Shown: positions 55,017-63,175 of the stretch, in pieces
How positions within the stretch are numbered: the first letter of the stretch is position 1
Layout: each line of letters starts with the position of its first letter
Source: Alistipes sp. CHKCI003
GTDB lineage: Bacteria; Bacteroidota; Bacteroidia; Bacteroidales; Rikenellaceae
Length of the DNA: 64,000 nt
NCBI RefSeq assembly: GCF_900021155.1
Contig: NZ_FCNT01000012.1
Location: 62,001-126,000, forward strand
Direction of reading: 5' to 3'
Translations under genes and position numbers: made by a program
Notes under the pieces: model-generated
Database searches by the model: none
Told to the model about the DNA's origin: nothing
The model's input: the letters and a program-made list of their open reading frames with translations, nothing else

Positions 55017-55353
55017 ACCGACGGCCCCCGCATGCCTCAAAAGCCGATTTTCGGCGGCGGCACCGCAGAAGCCGAGAGCGATGGGGGGGGGCTGTGCACC
55101 TCTTCCGCAGAACCGGAACCTTCCCGGAACGCGGAGACGCCGCACCGCACGACCGGCCGCCGGAACGGCAAGGATGTCGGCCTCGGCCGACACTCCTCGG
55201 CGAGCCGAGGGGCCGCACACAGAAGGGGGGGGGCACAAGGACACAGAAACATAAGACGCCGAACGCCCGTTAAACCCCGAAGCCGGAATGCGGCATCGGC
55301 GGCGGAGCAGGCCGATGCGAACAAAGAACCATTACAACAACCGATCATAACCT
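55017..55353. other. G-rich intergenic region before lpdA
   Basis: 337 bp with two runs of exactly nine G (55083-55091 and 55225-55233). No gene, and no clear -7 box for lpdA was found. Confidence 0.45.
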
Positions 55354-56730
55354 ATGAAATACGACATCATCGTAATCGGAAGCGGCCCGGGCGGATACGT
55401 GGCCGCGATCCGCGCCTCGCAGTTAGGCAAAAAGACCGCCATCGTCGAACGTGCCGAAGCGGGCGGCGTCTGCCTCAACTGGGGCTGCATCCCGACCAAG
55501 GCGCTCCTGAAGAGCGCACAGGTCTACACCTACTGCAAGAATGCGGCCCACTACGGACTGGAGCTCGCCGGTGAGGTGCGGCCCGATCTGGAGAAGATCG
55601 TCGCCCGTTCGCGCGGCGTCGCCGAAACCATGAGCAAAGGCGTGGCCTTTCTGCTGAAAAAGAACAACATCGACCTCATACAGGGTTTCGGCCGTCTCAA
55701 AGGCGACGGCAGGGTAAACGTGGACGGTACGGAGTACGAGGCCGATCACATCATCCTCGCCACGGGCGCCCGACCGCGCGAGATGCCGTTCATGCCCATC
55801 GACGGCAAACACGTCATCTCGTCGCGGGAGGCACTGACACTCACCGAGCTGCCCGAGACGATGATCGTCGTCGGCACGGGAGCCATCGGCAGCGAGTTCG
55901 CCTCGCTCTATGCCTCGCTCGGCACGAAAGTAACCGTCATCGAGTATCTGCCCCGAATGCTGCCGCTCGAAGACGAGGAGGTCTCGAAAACCATGGAACG
56001 CTCGTTCCGCAAACTCCGTGCGACTGTGCTCACCTCGACCACCGTGAAGTCGGTGAAGGTGAATGCCGACGGCAAATGCGAAGTGGAGATCGAGGGCAAG
56101 AAGGGTACGGAAATCCTCACGGCGGATGTCGTGCTGTCAGCCGTCGGCATCAAGTCCAACATCGAGCGCATCGGTCTGGAGGAGCTGGGCATCCGCGTCG
56201 AGCGCGACAAAATCGTGGTGGACCGATTCTACCGCACCGATGCACAGGGCGTCTACGCCATCGGCGACATCGTGGGCGGTCCGGCACTGGCCCATGTGGC
56301 ATCGGCGGAGGCCATCTGCTGCGTGGAGGCGATCTGCGGGCTGAATCCTTCGCCGGTGGACTATTCGACCGTTCCGTCGTGCGTCTTCACGACGCCCGAA
56401 GTGGCATCGGTGGGTCTCACCGAGCAGCAGGCGCGGGAACAGGGGCTCGCCTACAAGGTCGGACGTTTCCCCTTCACCGCTTCGGGCAAAGCCACGGCCG
56501 CAGGCGACCGCGACGGCTTCGTGAAACTGATCTTCGGGGAGGACGACAAACTGCTCGGCGCACACCTCGTGGGGGCCAACGTTACGGAGATGATCGCCGA
56601 GCCCACTCTGGCGAAGGCGCTCGGCGCGACGGCCCATCGGATCGCGCGCACGATCCACGCTCACCCCACGATGAACGAAGGGGTGATGGAGGCATCGGAA
56701 GCGGCAATGGGAGCGGCCATCCATTTATAA
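55354..56730 (+). CDS. lpdA: Dihydrolipoyl dehydrogenase
   Basis: A 458-residue flavoprotein disulfide reductase. The FAD site is IGSGPGGYVAAI at 9-20, the redox-active disulfide is C40-C45 in GGVCLNWGCIPTK, the NAD loop is VVGTGAIGSEFASLYASLG near 175, and HAHPTMNEGVMEASEAA at the C-terminus carries the catalytic histidine. It reoxidises dihydrolipoamide in 2-oxoacid dehydrogenase or glycine-cleavage complexes; no E1/E2 or gcv gene is nearby, so it is a stand-alone E3. Confidence 0.94.
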   Translation: MKYDIIVIGSGPGGYVAAIRASQLGKKTAIVERAEAGGVCLNWGCIPTKALLKSAQVYTYCKNAAHYGLELAGEVRPDLEKIVARSRGVAETMSKGVAFLLKKNNIDLIQGFGRLKGDGRVNVDGTEYEADHIILATGARPREMPFMPIDGKHVISSREALTLTELPETMIVVGTGAIGSEFASLYASLGTKVTVIEYLPRMLPLEDEEVSKTMERSFRKLRATVLTSTTVKSVKVNADGKCEVEIEGKKGTEILTADVVLSAVGIKSNIERIGLEELGIRVERDKIVVDRFYRTDAQGVYAIGDIVGGPALAHVASAEAICCVEAICGLNPSPVDYSTVPSCVFTTPEVASVGLTEQQAREQGLAYKVGRFPFTASGKATAAGDRDGFVKLIFGEDDKLLGAHLVGANVTEMIAEPTLAKALGATAHRIARTIHAHPTMNEGVMEASEAAMGAAIHL

Positions 56731-56884
56731 ACAGTCCGTTCCCCGCCGCGTCCCGCTTCGGCCGGAAAACCCGTTTCTCCGGCAGTAAAGAACCGTCAGT
56801 CGCAAGGAATCGGGAGCCCCAGCGGGATGCGACGGTCGGCAGAAACGGATAGGCAACAAGAACCGATAACCATCAAGGAAGCGG

Positions 56885-57037
56885 CCGAAAGGAATCGGAG
56901 GAACCGGCAGAACGCGGCGATCCGCAAAAACCGACAGCCAGAGGAGCCGATAACCGAAAGGAGCCGACGGCCGAAAGTACCTTAAGCCGAGGGTCCCCTA
57001 AGCCGACGACGGCAACAGGAACCGACGGCCGAAAGGA
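56885..57037. repeat. Degenerate short direct repeats, purine-rich
   Basis: CCGAAAGGA occurs at 56885-56893, 56954-56962 and 57029-57037, with CCGAAAGTA at 56971-56979. CCGACGGCCGAAAG is shared by 56964-56977 and 57022-57035. Between them, variants of RCCGAYRRC recur every 15-25 bp. The period is irregular. Confidence 0.5.
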
Positions 57038-57261
57038 ATCCGCATCCGACAATTATCGGCAGCTCTTTCGGTCGGTTGAACGGTCTCGTGTCGTCATCGG
57101 AGCGAGCATACGGAGCGACGGACAAATACGGAAGCAGCCATACCCAGCAACGACTAAGGGGCTATACTCTCGGGCGATACCGAAGCGCCCCGAAACGGGC
57201 GAACGGCAAAGCGGCAGAAGCGGTCGTACCGGTTTTCGTCCTCTTCGCTACAGGGCTCGCA

Positions 57262-57340
57262 GATTCGGATATTCTCGAAAGCGGTGCGAACGCAAGGAGG
57301 CTCGTCTAACAAGTTTTCCAACATTCCGGCCGGGATAGGG
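57262..57340. repeat. Degenerate palindromic-family repeat, locus G
   Basis: ATTCGGATATTCTCGAAAGCGG, GCGAACGCAAGGAGGCTCGTCT and AACAAGTTTTCCAACATTCCGG run in the same order as locus D (TCCGAAAATTCTCGAATAGC, ACGAATGAAAAAGGGGAGTC, then boundary and TTTCC). Assigned by eye to the 78-bp family, with more divergence than A or D. Confidence 0.45.
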
Positions 57341-57650
57341 CTTGCCTTGTTGCGTGAAATCGTCGGATAAACAGGAAGGTTCGTTCCGATATGGCCGAAG
57401 CCGGAAAGCGTCGAAACGGCGAATCGCTGCGACAAGCAAAATTCGAAGGGCATAGATAATGCTTCATCGCCGAAAACACCGCCGCCTCACTTTCCGAATG
57501 CTCCGGAAGATCCGCTGCACGGTGATGAAATACATATGCCTCTCCGACGAAGTACGACCGACCGCACACGAAACGCAGCGGCGGAAATGCCCGCATCGCA
57601 AGGCATGCAGGAACGCTGCGGAACCGGCTGAACGAACGGCCATGAACGGA

Positions 57651-57750
57651 AGGAGCTGTCTAACGAGTCTGATTTCAACGACTTCACCCCTGCCGGAATG
57701 AATTCCGACAGGGGTGATTTCCGATTTTCGGGACTTGTTAGACAGCCCCT
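57651..57750. repeat. 100-bp nested palindromic element, copy 1
   Basis: The outer ends AGGAGCTGTCTAAC and GTTAGACAGCCCCT form a 14-bp inverted repeat with one mismatch. The centre holds CACCCCTGCCGGA and TCCGACAGGGGTG, an inner 13-bp hairpin. Copy 2 at 61278-61377 differs at only five of 100 positions. The outer ends match those of the 78-bp family. Confidence 0.85.
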
Positions 57751-57843
57751 TCCGATCGGTCGTACGGCACGAAAGCACTCGAAAGCATCCGCCTCCCCGA
57801 ACCACCGGCCGAGTCCGGCGCCGCAGCCGACGGGCGATCCGTC

Positions 57844-58026
57844 TCATTTCATTTTATCGCGGATGAAAAGCAGATAGACGACGATTCCGATCCAACTGAA
57901 AAACAACAGCACCAGTGCCAACAGCACCTTGAGAGGCGTCTCGATGCTCCGTTTTCGCGCAAACAGATCGTACACGCACCAGATGCAGCACAGTACGCCG
58001 ATCCAATAGATGATTTCCGCCCACAT
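57844..58026 (-). CDS. Small two-helix membrane protein (PLDc_N-like)
   Basis: A 60-residue protein with two hydrophobic helices: about 5-20 (IIYWIGVLCCIWCVYDLF) and about 33-52 (VLLALVLLFFSWIGIVVYLL), ending FIRDKMK. This is the pattern of the stand-alone phospholipase-D N-terminal (PLDc_N) membrane domain: two helices with a W-x-G-x-x-x-Y-x-L turn. The start at 58026 lies 14 bp after the truA stop, so it is co-transcribed with truA. Function unknown. Confidence 0.75.
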   Translation of the reverse strand: MWAEIIYWIGVLCCIWCVYDLFARKRSIETPLKVLLALVLLFFSWIGIVVYLLFIRDKMK

Positions 58027-58040
58027 ATATTCCGTCTGTT

Positions 58041-58799
58041 TTACAGTTTCCGTTCGAACACTTCGGACGGGTAGAGCACATCGCTCAGAAACAACCCCTG
58101 CGCAGGAGCTCCGCTGCTCGAACGGGCAAGATCGCGGCTCTCTACAATCGCACGAAACTGCTCCGGCGTATAGCGTCCGCGGCCCACATCGACCAGCGTT
58201 CCTACGACCGACCGCACCATATTCCGCAAAAACCGGTCCGCACGGATCGTAAAACACAAAACACCGCCGACATTTTCCGTCCACTCCGCCCGTAAAATGC
58301 GGCAAATATTGGTCCTATTGTTCGAATTGAGTTTTGCGAACGAAGTAAAATCATCGAATTCGAGCAGATATGCCGCAGCGGCATTCATACGCGCTACATC
58401 CAGCGGCACATAATACTGCCACGACGTGCCCCGCGTAAAAGGATTTTTGCGCGGCTCGATGAAGTAGCGGTACTCCCGTTCGCGCGCGCTGAAGCGGGCA
58501 TGCGCCTCGGGAGCGACGGGTGTGAGCGACAAAAGAGCAATATCCTCGGGAAGCAGAAAATTAGCCTTATAAAGCGTTCGTCCGGGGTCGGCGATCGGTT
58601 CCGCACTATCGAAATGAGCCACATAATAAAGCGCATGCACGCCGGTGTCCGTACGGCCCGCTCCCGTTACTTCGATCGGCTGACGCAACAGGGTGGAGAG
58701 GCCCCGTTCGAGCGTCTGCTGCACCGACGGCTGGTCGGGTTGACGCTGCCAGCCGCAGTAAGCCGCTCCGTTGTAGCTCAATTCGATAAAATAACGCAT
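58041..58799 (-). CDS. truA: tRNA pseudouridine synthase A
   Basis: A 252-residue enzyme that makes pseudouridine at positions 38-40 of tRNA. The catalytic aspartate is D51 in GAGRTDTGVHA; MRYFIELSYNGAAYCGWQRQ is the family N-terminus, with FLRNMVRSVVGTLVDVGRG near the C-terminus. The ATG at 58799 is chosen for that N-terminus; the frame stays open upstream without homology. Confidence 0.95.
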   Translation of the reverse strand: MRYFIELSYNGAAYCGWQRQPDQPSVQQTLERGLSTLLRQPIEVTGAGRTDTGVHALYYVAHFDSAEPIADPGRTLYKANFLLPEDIALLSLTPVAPEAHARFSAREREYRYFIEPRKNPFTRGTSWQYYVPLDVARMNAAAAYLLEFDDFTSFAKLNSNNRTNICRILRAEWTENVGGVLCFTIRADRFLRNMVRSVVGTLVDVGRGRYTPEQFRAIVESRDLARSSSGAPAQGLFLSDVLYPSEVFERKL

Positions 58800-59607
58800 T
58801 TCACTCGTTTTTATATTCGCCGTATTTCGCTCAGTGGCACAGGCCCTCTGCCGGTCCGGTCGAGACCGACGGGGACCGGCCGCCGGGGTATCCGGACAAA
58901 AATACGAAAAAAACACGGTTTCTGTCCGTCGAACACCCAAAAACCGCGGTACTACGAGAAAACAGCCCATCCGGCAAGCTGCACCTCCCCCGTTCCGGAG
59001 GAGCCGGACGCAGTCCGTTGCCGCAACCGCACGAGAAGGCGGCGCCGCGGCGAAGCATCGACAAGGCGGCATCGTGCGGAGCATCGGCCAACGGCCGGCA
59101 GCATGCGGCACCGGCACAGCCGACCTCGATGCACCTGTCCGGCGAATCGGGAAAAAACGAACACGGTTCCGCAATGTGCACACGCACGACGGCGACACGC
59201 TTACGGACCGCGACGCCGGACCATCCGGGCGAACGTACCGGGCGAATACCGAATCGTACACCGTCCACACCGGAGAGAGGAGTGAAGGAGAAAAACAGAA
59301 AGCTCAACAGGCGCGGCGGAACAGCACATCAAGAGTGAAGGGGCGGCGAAAGATAACCGCACAAACACCCGATGTAACCTGAAAAACAGACTTCGAACCC
59401 GAACGATAAAGGACACGAGCTCCCAACAACGACTGACAGCCGACGGAACAAGAAAGCGAGTTCCCGATCGACGAATAGACACGAAGCCGAAAGAGCAACC
59501 GGACAAGAAAACGAGAAGGCAGTGGAACGAGACGGCAAGCTCCCCTAAAAACGACAAACGCAAGGGGGCGGACGGACAAGAATATGCAGGCAGGTTCGAC
59601 GAAACCA
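58800..59607. other. Long non-coding region between truA and aspA
   Basis: About 800 bp upstream of truA and downstream of aspA (both minus). The truA promoter must lie at its left end but was not resolved. From about 59270 to 59590 the plus strand is strongly purine-rich. Minus frames of 90-135 codons across it are leucine-, serine-, phenylalanine- and cysteine-rich, as expected of a pyrimidine-rich strand, and I do not support them as genes. Confidence 0.5.
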
Positions 59608-59636
59608 CAGAGGCGACCCTCGAAAGGTCGCCTCTG
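59608..59636 (-). terminator. Terminator of aspA
   Basis: CAGAGGCGACC and GGTCGCCTCTG form an 11-bp perfect stem with a 7-nt loop, 23 bp after the aspA stop; TGGTTTCG follows on the minus strand. Confidence 0.75.
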
Positions 59637-59658
59637 TCTATGCGAAAACCTGCACGGG

Positions 59659-61092
59659 TCAGCGTCGCGGTTTGATGTCGAGTTTCACCGGACGGATCAT
59701 ATTCTCCGGTTTGAGTATCTCGTCGAGTTCCTCCTTGCTGAGGATGCCGTGTTCGAGCACCAACTCATACACGCCGCGCCCCGATTCGAGCGCCTCCTTG
59801 GCGATTTTGGTCGAATTCTTATAGCCGATGATCGGATTGAGGGCGGTAACGACGCCGATGCTGTCGTGCACGTATCGGCGGCAGCGCTCCTCGTTGGCCG
59901 TGATTCCGTCGATGCAGCGGATGCGCAGCGTATCGAAACCGTTCATCAGCAGATCGGCCGACTCGAAGCAGCACTGAGCCATCACTGGCTCCATGGCATT
60001 GAGCTCCATCTGTGCGGCTTCGTTGCTCATCGTAACGCACAATTCGTTGCCGATCACTTTATAGGCGATCTGGTTCATCACCTCGGGAATCACGGGGTTC
60101 ACCTTGCCGGGCATGATCGACGAACCGGGCTGACGGGCCGGCAGATTGATCTCGCCCAGACCGCAGCGGGGACCCGAGGCCAGCAGGCGCAGGTCGTTGC
60201 AGATCTTGTTCATCTTGGTGGCAACGCGCTTCATAGCCGCGGCATAGCCCACCATGCACGAGGTGTCGGACGTTACGCCCACCAGATCGCCCGCCAGACG
60301 GATGTCCCAGCCCGTGATTTCGGCGATGGCCTTCGTGCAGCGCTCGGCATATCCCGGAACGGCGCAGATACCCGTACCGATCGCCGTGGCACCCATGTTG
60401 ATCGTCAGGAACTCGCGTGCGGCATGGTCGAGGTTCTCGATTTCGGCTTCGAGGATGCTCGCAAAGCCGTGGAACGTTTGGCCGAGGGTCATCGGCACGG
60501 CGTCTTCGAGCTGCGTGCGGCCCATCTTGATTATGCCGGCGAACTCTTCCGCCTTGCGCATGAAAGCGGCGATCAGCTCCTTATAGTGCTGCATCAGCTT
60601 GAGGTGCGTGGCATACAGACCGATGTGGATGGCCGAGGGATAGGCGTCGTTGGTCGACTGCGAGCAGTTGACGTGGTCGTTGGGCGAGCAGTACTGGTAT
60701 TCGCCGCGCTCATGGCCCATGATCTCCAGCGCACGGTTGGCGATCACCTCGTTGGCATTCATGTTGGTGGTCGTACCGGCGCCGCCCTGAATCATGTCGA
60801 CGGGGAAATACTCGTGGAACTTGCCGTCCATAATTTCGCGGCAGGCCTGCGAAATGGCTTCGAATTGTTCGTCGGTCAAAAGGCCGAGGTCGTGGTTGGC
60901 GATGGCGGCGCCGAGCTTCACGACGGCCAGTCCGTTCACGAAGAGGGGATACTGGTCGAGACGGAAAGTGCTGATCGGGAAATTCTCCAGACCGCGCAGG
61001 GTCTGCACGCCGTACAAAACGTCGCAAGGTACCTCCACGCTGCCGAGCAGGTCGCTCTCGGTGCGGGTTTTAACATTCAGGTCAGTCTTCAT
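59659..61092 (-). CDS. aspA: Aspartate ammonia-lyase
   Basis: A 477-residue member of the fumarase/aspartase family that converts aspartate to fumarate and ammonia. The signature loop GSSIMPGKVNPVIPEVMNQI, the QGGAGTTTNMNANEVIANRA region and SQSTNDAYPSAIHI are present. ESDLLGSVEVPCDVLYGVQT is closer to aspartase than to fumarase C. In gut Bacteroidales this feeds fumarate respiration. Single gene with a terminator. Confidence 0.92.
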   Translation of the reverse strand: MKTDLNVKTRTESDLLGSVEVPCDVLYGVQTLRGLENFPISTFRLDQYPLFVNGLAVVKLGAAIANHDLGLLTDEQFEAISQACREIMDGKFHEYFPVDMIQGGAGTTTNMNANEVIANRALEIMGHERGEYQYCSPNDHVNCSQSTNDAYPSAIHIGLYATHLKLMQHYKELIAAFMRKAEEFAGIIKMGRTQLEDAVPMTLGQTFHGFASILEAEIENLDHAAREFLTINMGATAIGTGICAVPGYAERCTKAIAEITGWDIRLAGDLVGVTSDTSCMVGYAAAMKRVATKMNKICNDLRLLASGPRCGLGEINLPARQPGSSIMPGKVNPVIPEVMNQIAYKVIGNELCVTMSNEAAQMELNAMEPVMAQCCFESADLLMNGFDTLRIRCIDGITANEERCRRYVHDSIGVVTALNPIIGYKNSTKIAKEALESGRGVYELVLEHGILSKEELDEILKPENMIRPVKLDIKPRR

Positions 61093-61277
61093 AATTGTTA
61101 CGATATGCTTTTGTTTTCAAGTTGTAAAGTTTCTGTTTGCAAGCGAAATATCACATAAAGGTAATAATTATTTCCCATTCTCCAAAATTTAACCCGCAAT
61201 CCTCCGAATATTTCCGCGATCTCGGCCGGACGCCCGATCCCCCGAAAGACAAGGACCGACCGTATCTATCTGAAAAA

Positions 61278-61377
61278 AGGAGCTGTCTAACAAGTCTGAT
61301 TTCAACGATTTCACCCCTGCCGGAATGAATTCCGGCAGGGGTGATTTCCGATTTTCGGGACTTGTCAGACAGCCCCC
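61278..61377. repeat. 100-bp nested palindromic element, copy 2
   Basis: The second copy of the element at 57651-57750, in the same orientation: outer ends AGGAGCTGTCTAAC and GTCAGACAGCCCCC, inner perfect hairpin CACCCCTGCCGGA / TCCGGCAGGGGTG around AATGAATT. It begins 10 bp after the flavodoxin stop and 186 bp before aspA, so it could terminate flavodoxin transcripts. Confidence 0.85.
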
Positions 61378-61387
61378 GCTTGCACGA

Positions 61388-61954
61388 TCATTCGATCGCC
61401 CGCCGGGCCCAATCCGCGGCCTGCTCCGTACTTCCGTTGCACAGCCGCCCCTCTCTCCATTCGATTTCCGGATAGAGTGCCCCGAGCTTCCTGACGCTGC
61501 CCGCGATCGAACTGCTCCCGGAGGTGGCGAAAGGAATGACCGTCTTGCCGGAAAAATCATACTTTTCGAGGAACGTATTGACCGCGCGCGGACACGCATC
61601 CCACCAAATCGGATAACCGAGGAACACCGCATCGTACTCTGCCGGGTCGAGACTTCCACCGCCCAACGCAGGGCGCGAGTTCTCATCGGCCATCTCCTTC
61701 GAGCTGCGGCTGGATTCGTCGGTCCAATCCAGATCCGCCGGGGTGTAAGCCACGGCCGGCACGATCCGGTACAGATCGCCGTCGACCGCCCGGGCAATGG
61801 CCGAGGCCGCTTTTTCCGTGGTTCCCGTACAGGAGAAATAGGCCACGAGGATTTTCCCGCCCGGCTGCCGGACGGCATCCGCCGGCTGTTCTTGTGCTTT
61901 CGTCGGGCTGCTGAACACGAGTAAACTCATAATTAACAATACGATCTGTTTCAT
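61388..61954 (-). CDS. Exported flavodoxin
   Basis: A 188-residue flavodoxin with an N-terminal signal peptide (MKQIVLLIMSLLVFSSPTKA, cleavage near residue 21). The mature part has the FMN phosphate loop YFSCTGTTEKAASAIA and the second loop VFLGYPIWWDACPRAVNTFL, then FATSGSSSIAGSVRKL. An exported flavodoxin is unusual because most act in the cytoplasm. The ATG at 61954 overlaps nothing but is 2 bp after the preceding gene's stop, so the two are co-translated. Confidence 0.9.
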   Translation of the reverse strand: MKQIVLLIMSLLVFSSPTKAQEQPADAVRQPGGKILVAYFSCTGTTEKAASAIARAVDGDLYRIVPAVAYTPADLDWTDESSRSSKEMADENSRPALGGGSLDPAEYDAVFLGYPIWWDACPRAVNTFLEKYDFSGKTVIPFATSGSSSIAGSVRKLGALYPEIEWREGRLCNGSTEQAADWARRAIE

Positions 61955-61956
61955 CA

Positions 61957-62787
61957 CTATTTCAATTTAGCATATTCTTCATCGCTTACGGGCTCCAGCC
62001 ATTCGTTGCTGCAACCTTTGCCGGGGACCTCGATGGCGAGGTGCGAAAACCAACTGTCGGGTGCCGCTCCGTGCCAATGCTTCACACCAGCCGGAATATA
62101 GACCGCATCGCCCGGGCGCAGTTCGACCGCCTCTTGGCCCCACAACTGATAATACCCGCGACCGCCCACGCACACGAGCGTTTGCCCGCCCCCTTCGTCC
62201 GCCTCGTGCACATGCCAATTGTTGCGGCACCCCGGCTCGAAAGTTACGTTGACTACGGGTGCGCCCCCGGCCGCGACGGGCGCCAGATAGCTCCGGCCCA
62301 CGAAATACTCGGCATAGGCATCGTTCGGGCGGCCCACCGGAAAAAGGAGGGTCTGCGCATACGCTTCGAGCGAACCGGGAGCCGCACCGTCCGTCTCGTC
62401 CGCCCACACCTCCTTGGCCATGCGGAAAGCCGCCCAAGCTTTGGGCCAACCCGCATAAAATGCGGCATGAGTGAGAATTTCGGCCATCTCGGTTCGCGTT
62501 ACCCCGTTCTTCTTCGCCGATTCGAGATGGTATTCGAACGAGGAATCGGTCAACCCCTGCGACATGAGGGCGACCACCGTAACGACGGAGCGGTCCCGCA
62601 GCGAAAGCAGGTCGTTGCGGCTCCACACCTCCCCGAACAGCACATCGTCGTTCAGACGCGCGAATTCGGGTGCAAACGCTCCGAGCGCATCGCGTCCGGC
62701 GGTCTGCTTGATTTTTACTTGAGATTTTGCCATGATCGGAAAAAATAAAGTCAACAATAGCATGAATGAAGTCATCTGCGGTTTCAT
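61957..62787 (-). CDS. Exported carboxymuconolactone-decarboxylase/cupin fusion protein
   Basis: A 276-residue exported protein: signal peptide about 1-22 (MTSFMLLLTLFFPIMAKS), then an AhpD-like carboxymuconolactone decarboxylase domain at about 30-130 (LLSLRDRSVVTVVALMSQGL, TRTEMAEILTHAAFYAGWPKAW). A cupin domain follows at about 165-255 (NVTFEPGCRNNWHVHEADEG, GDAVYIPAGVKHWHGA) with the metal-binding histidines. The CMD part lacks the CxxC of AhpD peroxidases. Role unknown; carbon-skeleton or quinone metabolism and peroxide handling are both possible. The ATG at 62787 gives the signal peptide; 62775 is an alternative. Confidence 0.88.
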   Translation of the reverse strand: MKPQMTSFMLLLTLFFPIMAKSQVKIKQTAGRDALGAFAPEFARLNDDVLFGEVWSRNDLLSLRDRSVVTVVALMSQGLTDSSFEYHLESAKKNGVTRTEMAEILTHAAFYAGWPKAWAAFRMAKEVWADETDGAAPGSLEAYAQTLLFPVGRPNDAYAEYFVGRSYLAPVAAGGAPVVNVTFEPGCRNNWHVHEADEGGGQTLVCVGGRGYYQLWGQEAVELRPGDAVYIPAGVKHWHGAAPDSWFSHLAIEVPGKGCSNEWLEPVSDEEYAKLK

Positions 62788-63175
62788 ACGACACGATTTA
62801 CAATTCGACATTTCCGGGCACCCCGACCGGTCCTCCGTTTCCGATACGAAGATACGGACAAACTCACGCGGATATTTTGCCCCAAGGCTCAAATTTCTTT
62901 GTCCCGAAGATCAGTCCGCCGCCACCTTTCGGCCGGATGCCATTTTACCGGCATCACGGATGCCGCCGCCGTAACCGGCGGAGCATCGGCAGCGACCGCA
63001 GATCCACTCCCCGAGCAGCGGTCAGCATAACCTAAGCCGGATGACCGCAGCCCGAGCCGACGTCTGCGGCGCCGAATTCGGCAAAACGACCGTCAGCGCG
63101 GCAACGACGGCCGAAAACAACGCATGATAGTTCCGCAGCCCCTACGGCAACTTCACGTTCGCCGGCGGCAGCGCG
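62788..63175. other. Intergenic region between AraC gene and CMD-cupin gene
   Basis: 388 bp; should contain the promoter of the CMD-cupin/flavodoxin pair and possibly the AraC binding site. No clear -7 box or direct repeat was found by eye. Confidence 0.4.

Larger units (their letters stand above)
56731..57843. other. 1.1-kb convergent non-coding region with several repeats
   Basis: This is the longest gene-free stretch in the window, between lpdA (+) and a small membrane-protein gene (-). From left to right it holds a weak hairpin at 56761-56783 (GCCGGA/TCCGGC), a purine-rich stretch with short direct repeats (56885-57037), a degenerate copy of the 78-bp repeat (57262-57340) and the 100-bp palindromic element (57651-57750). 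The open frames of 60-130 codons here have arginine-rich or unbalanced composition and none is recognised. Confidence 0.6.

Noticed and set aside
57154-57453. A 99-codon minus frame starting at an ATG in the lpdA-truA gap
   Set aside because: No similarity I recognise, no promoter, and it overlaps the degenerate repeat copy G; treated as non-coding.
59201-59608. Minus frames of 90-135 codons in the purine tract
   Set aside because: Composition (L, S, F, C, R) follows directly from a pyrimidine-rich strand; no ATG with a good context and no homology.
61093-61277. Promoter of aspA
   Set aside because: Only imperfect -7 candidates (such as TACCTTTA) were seen; not strong enough to list.
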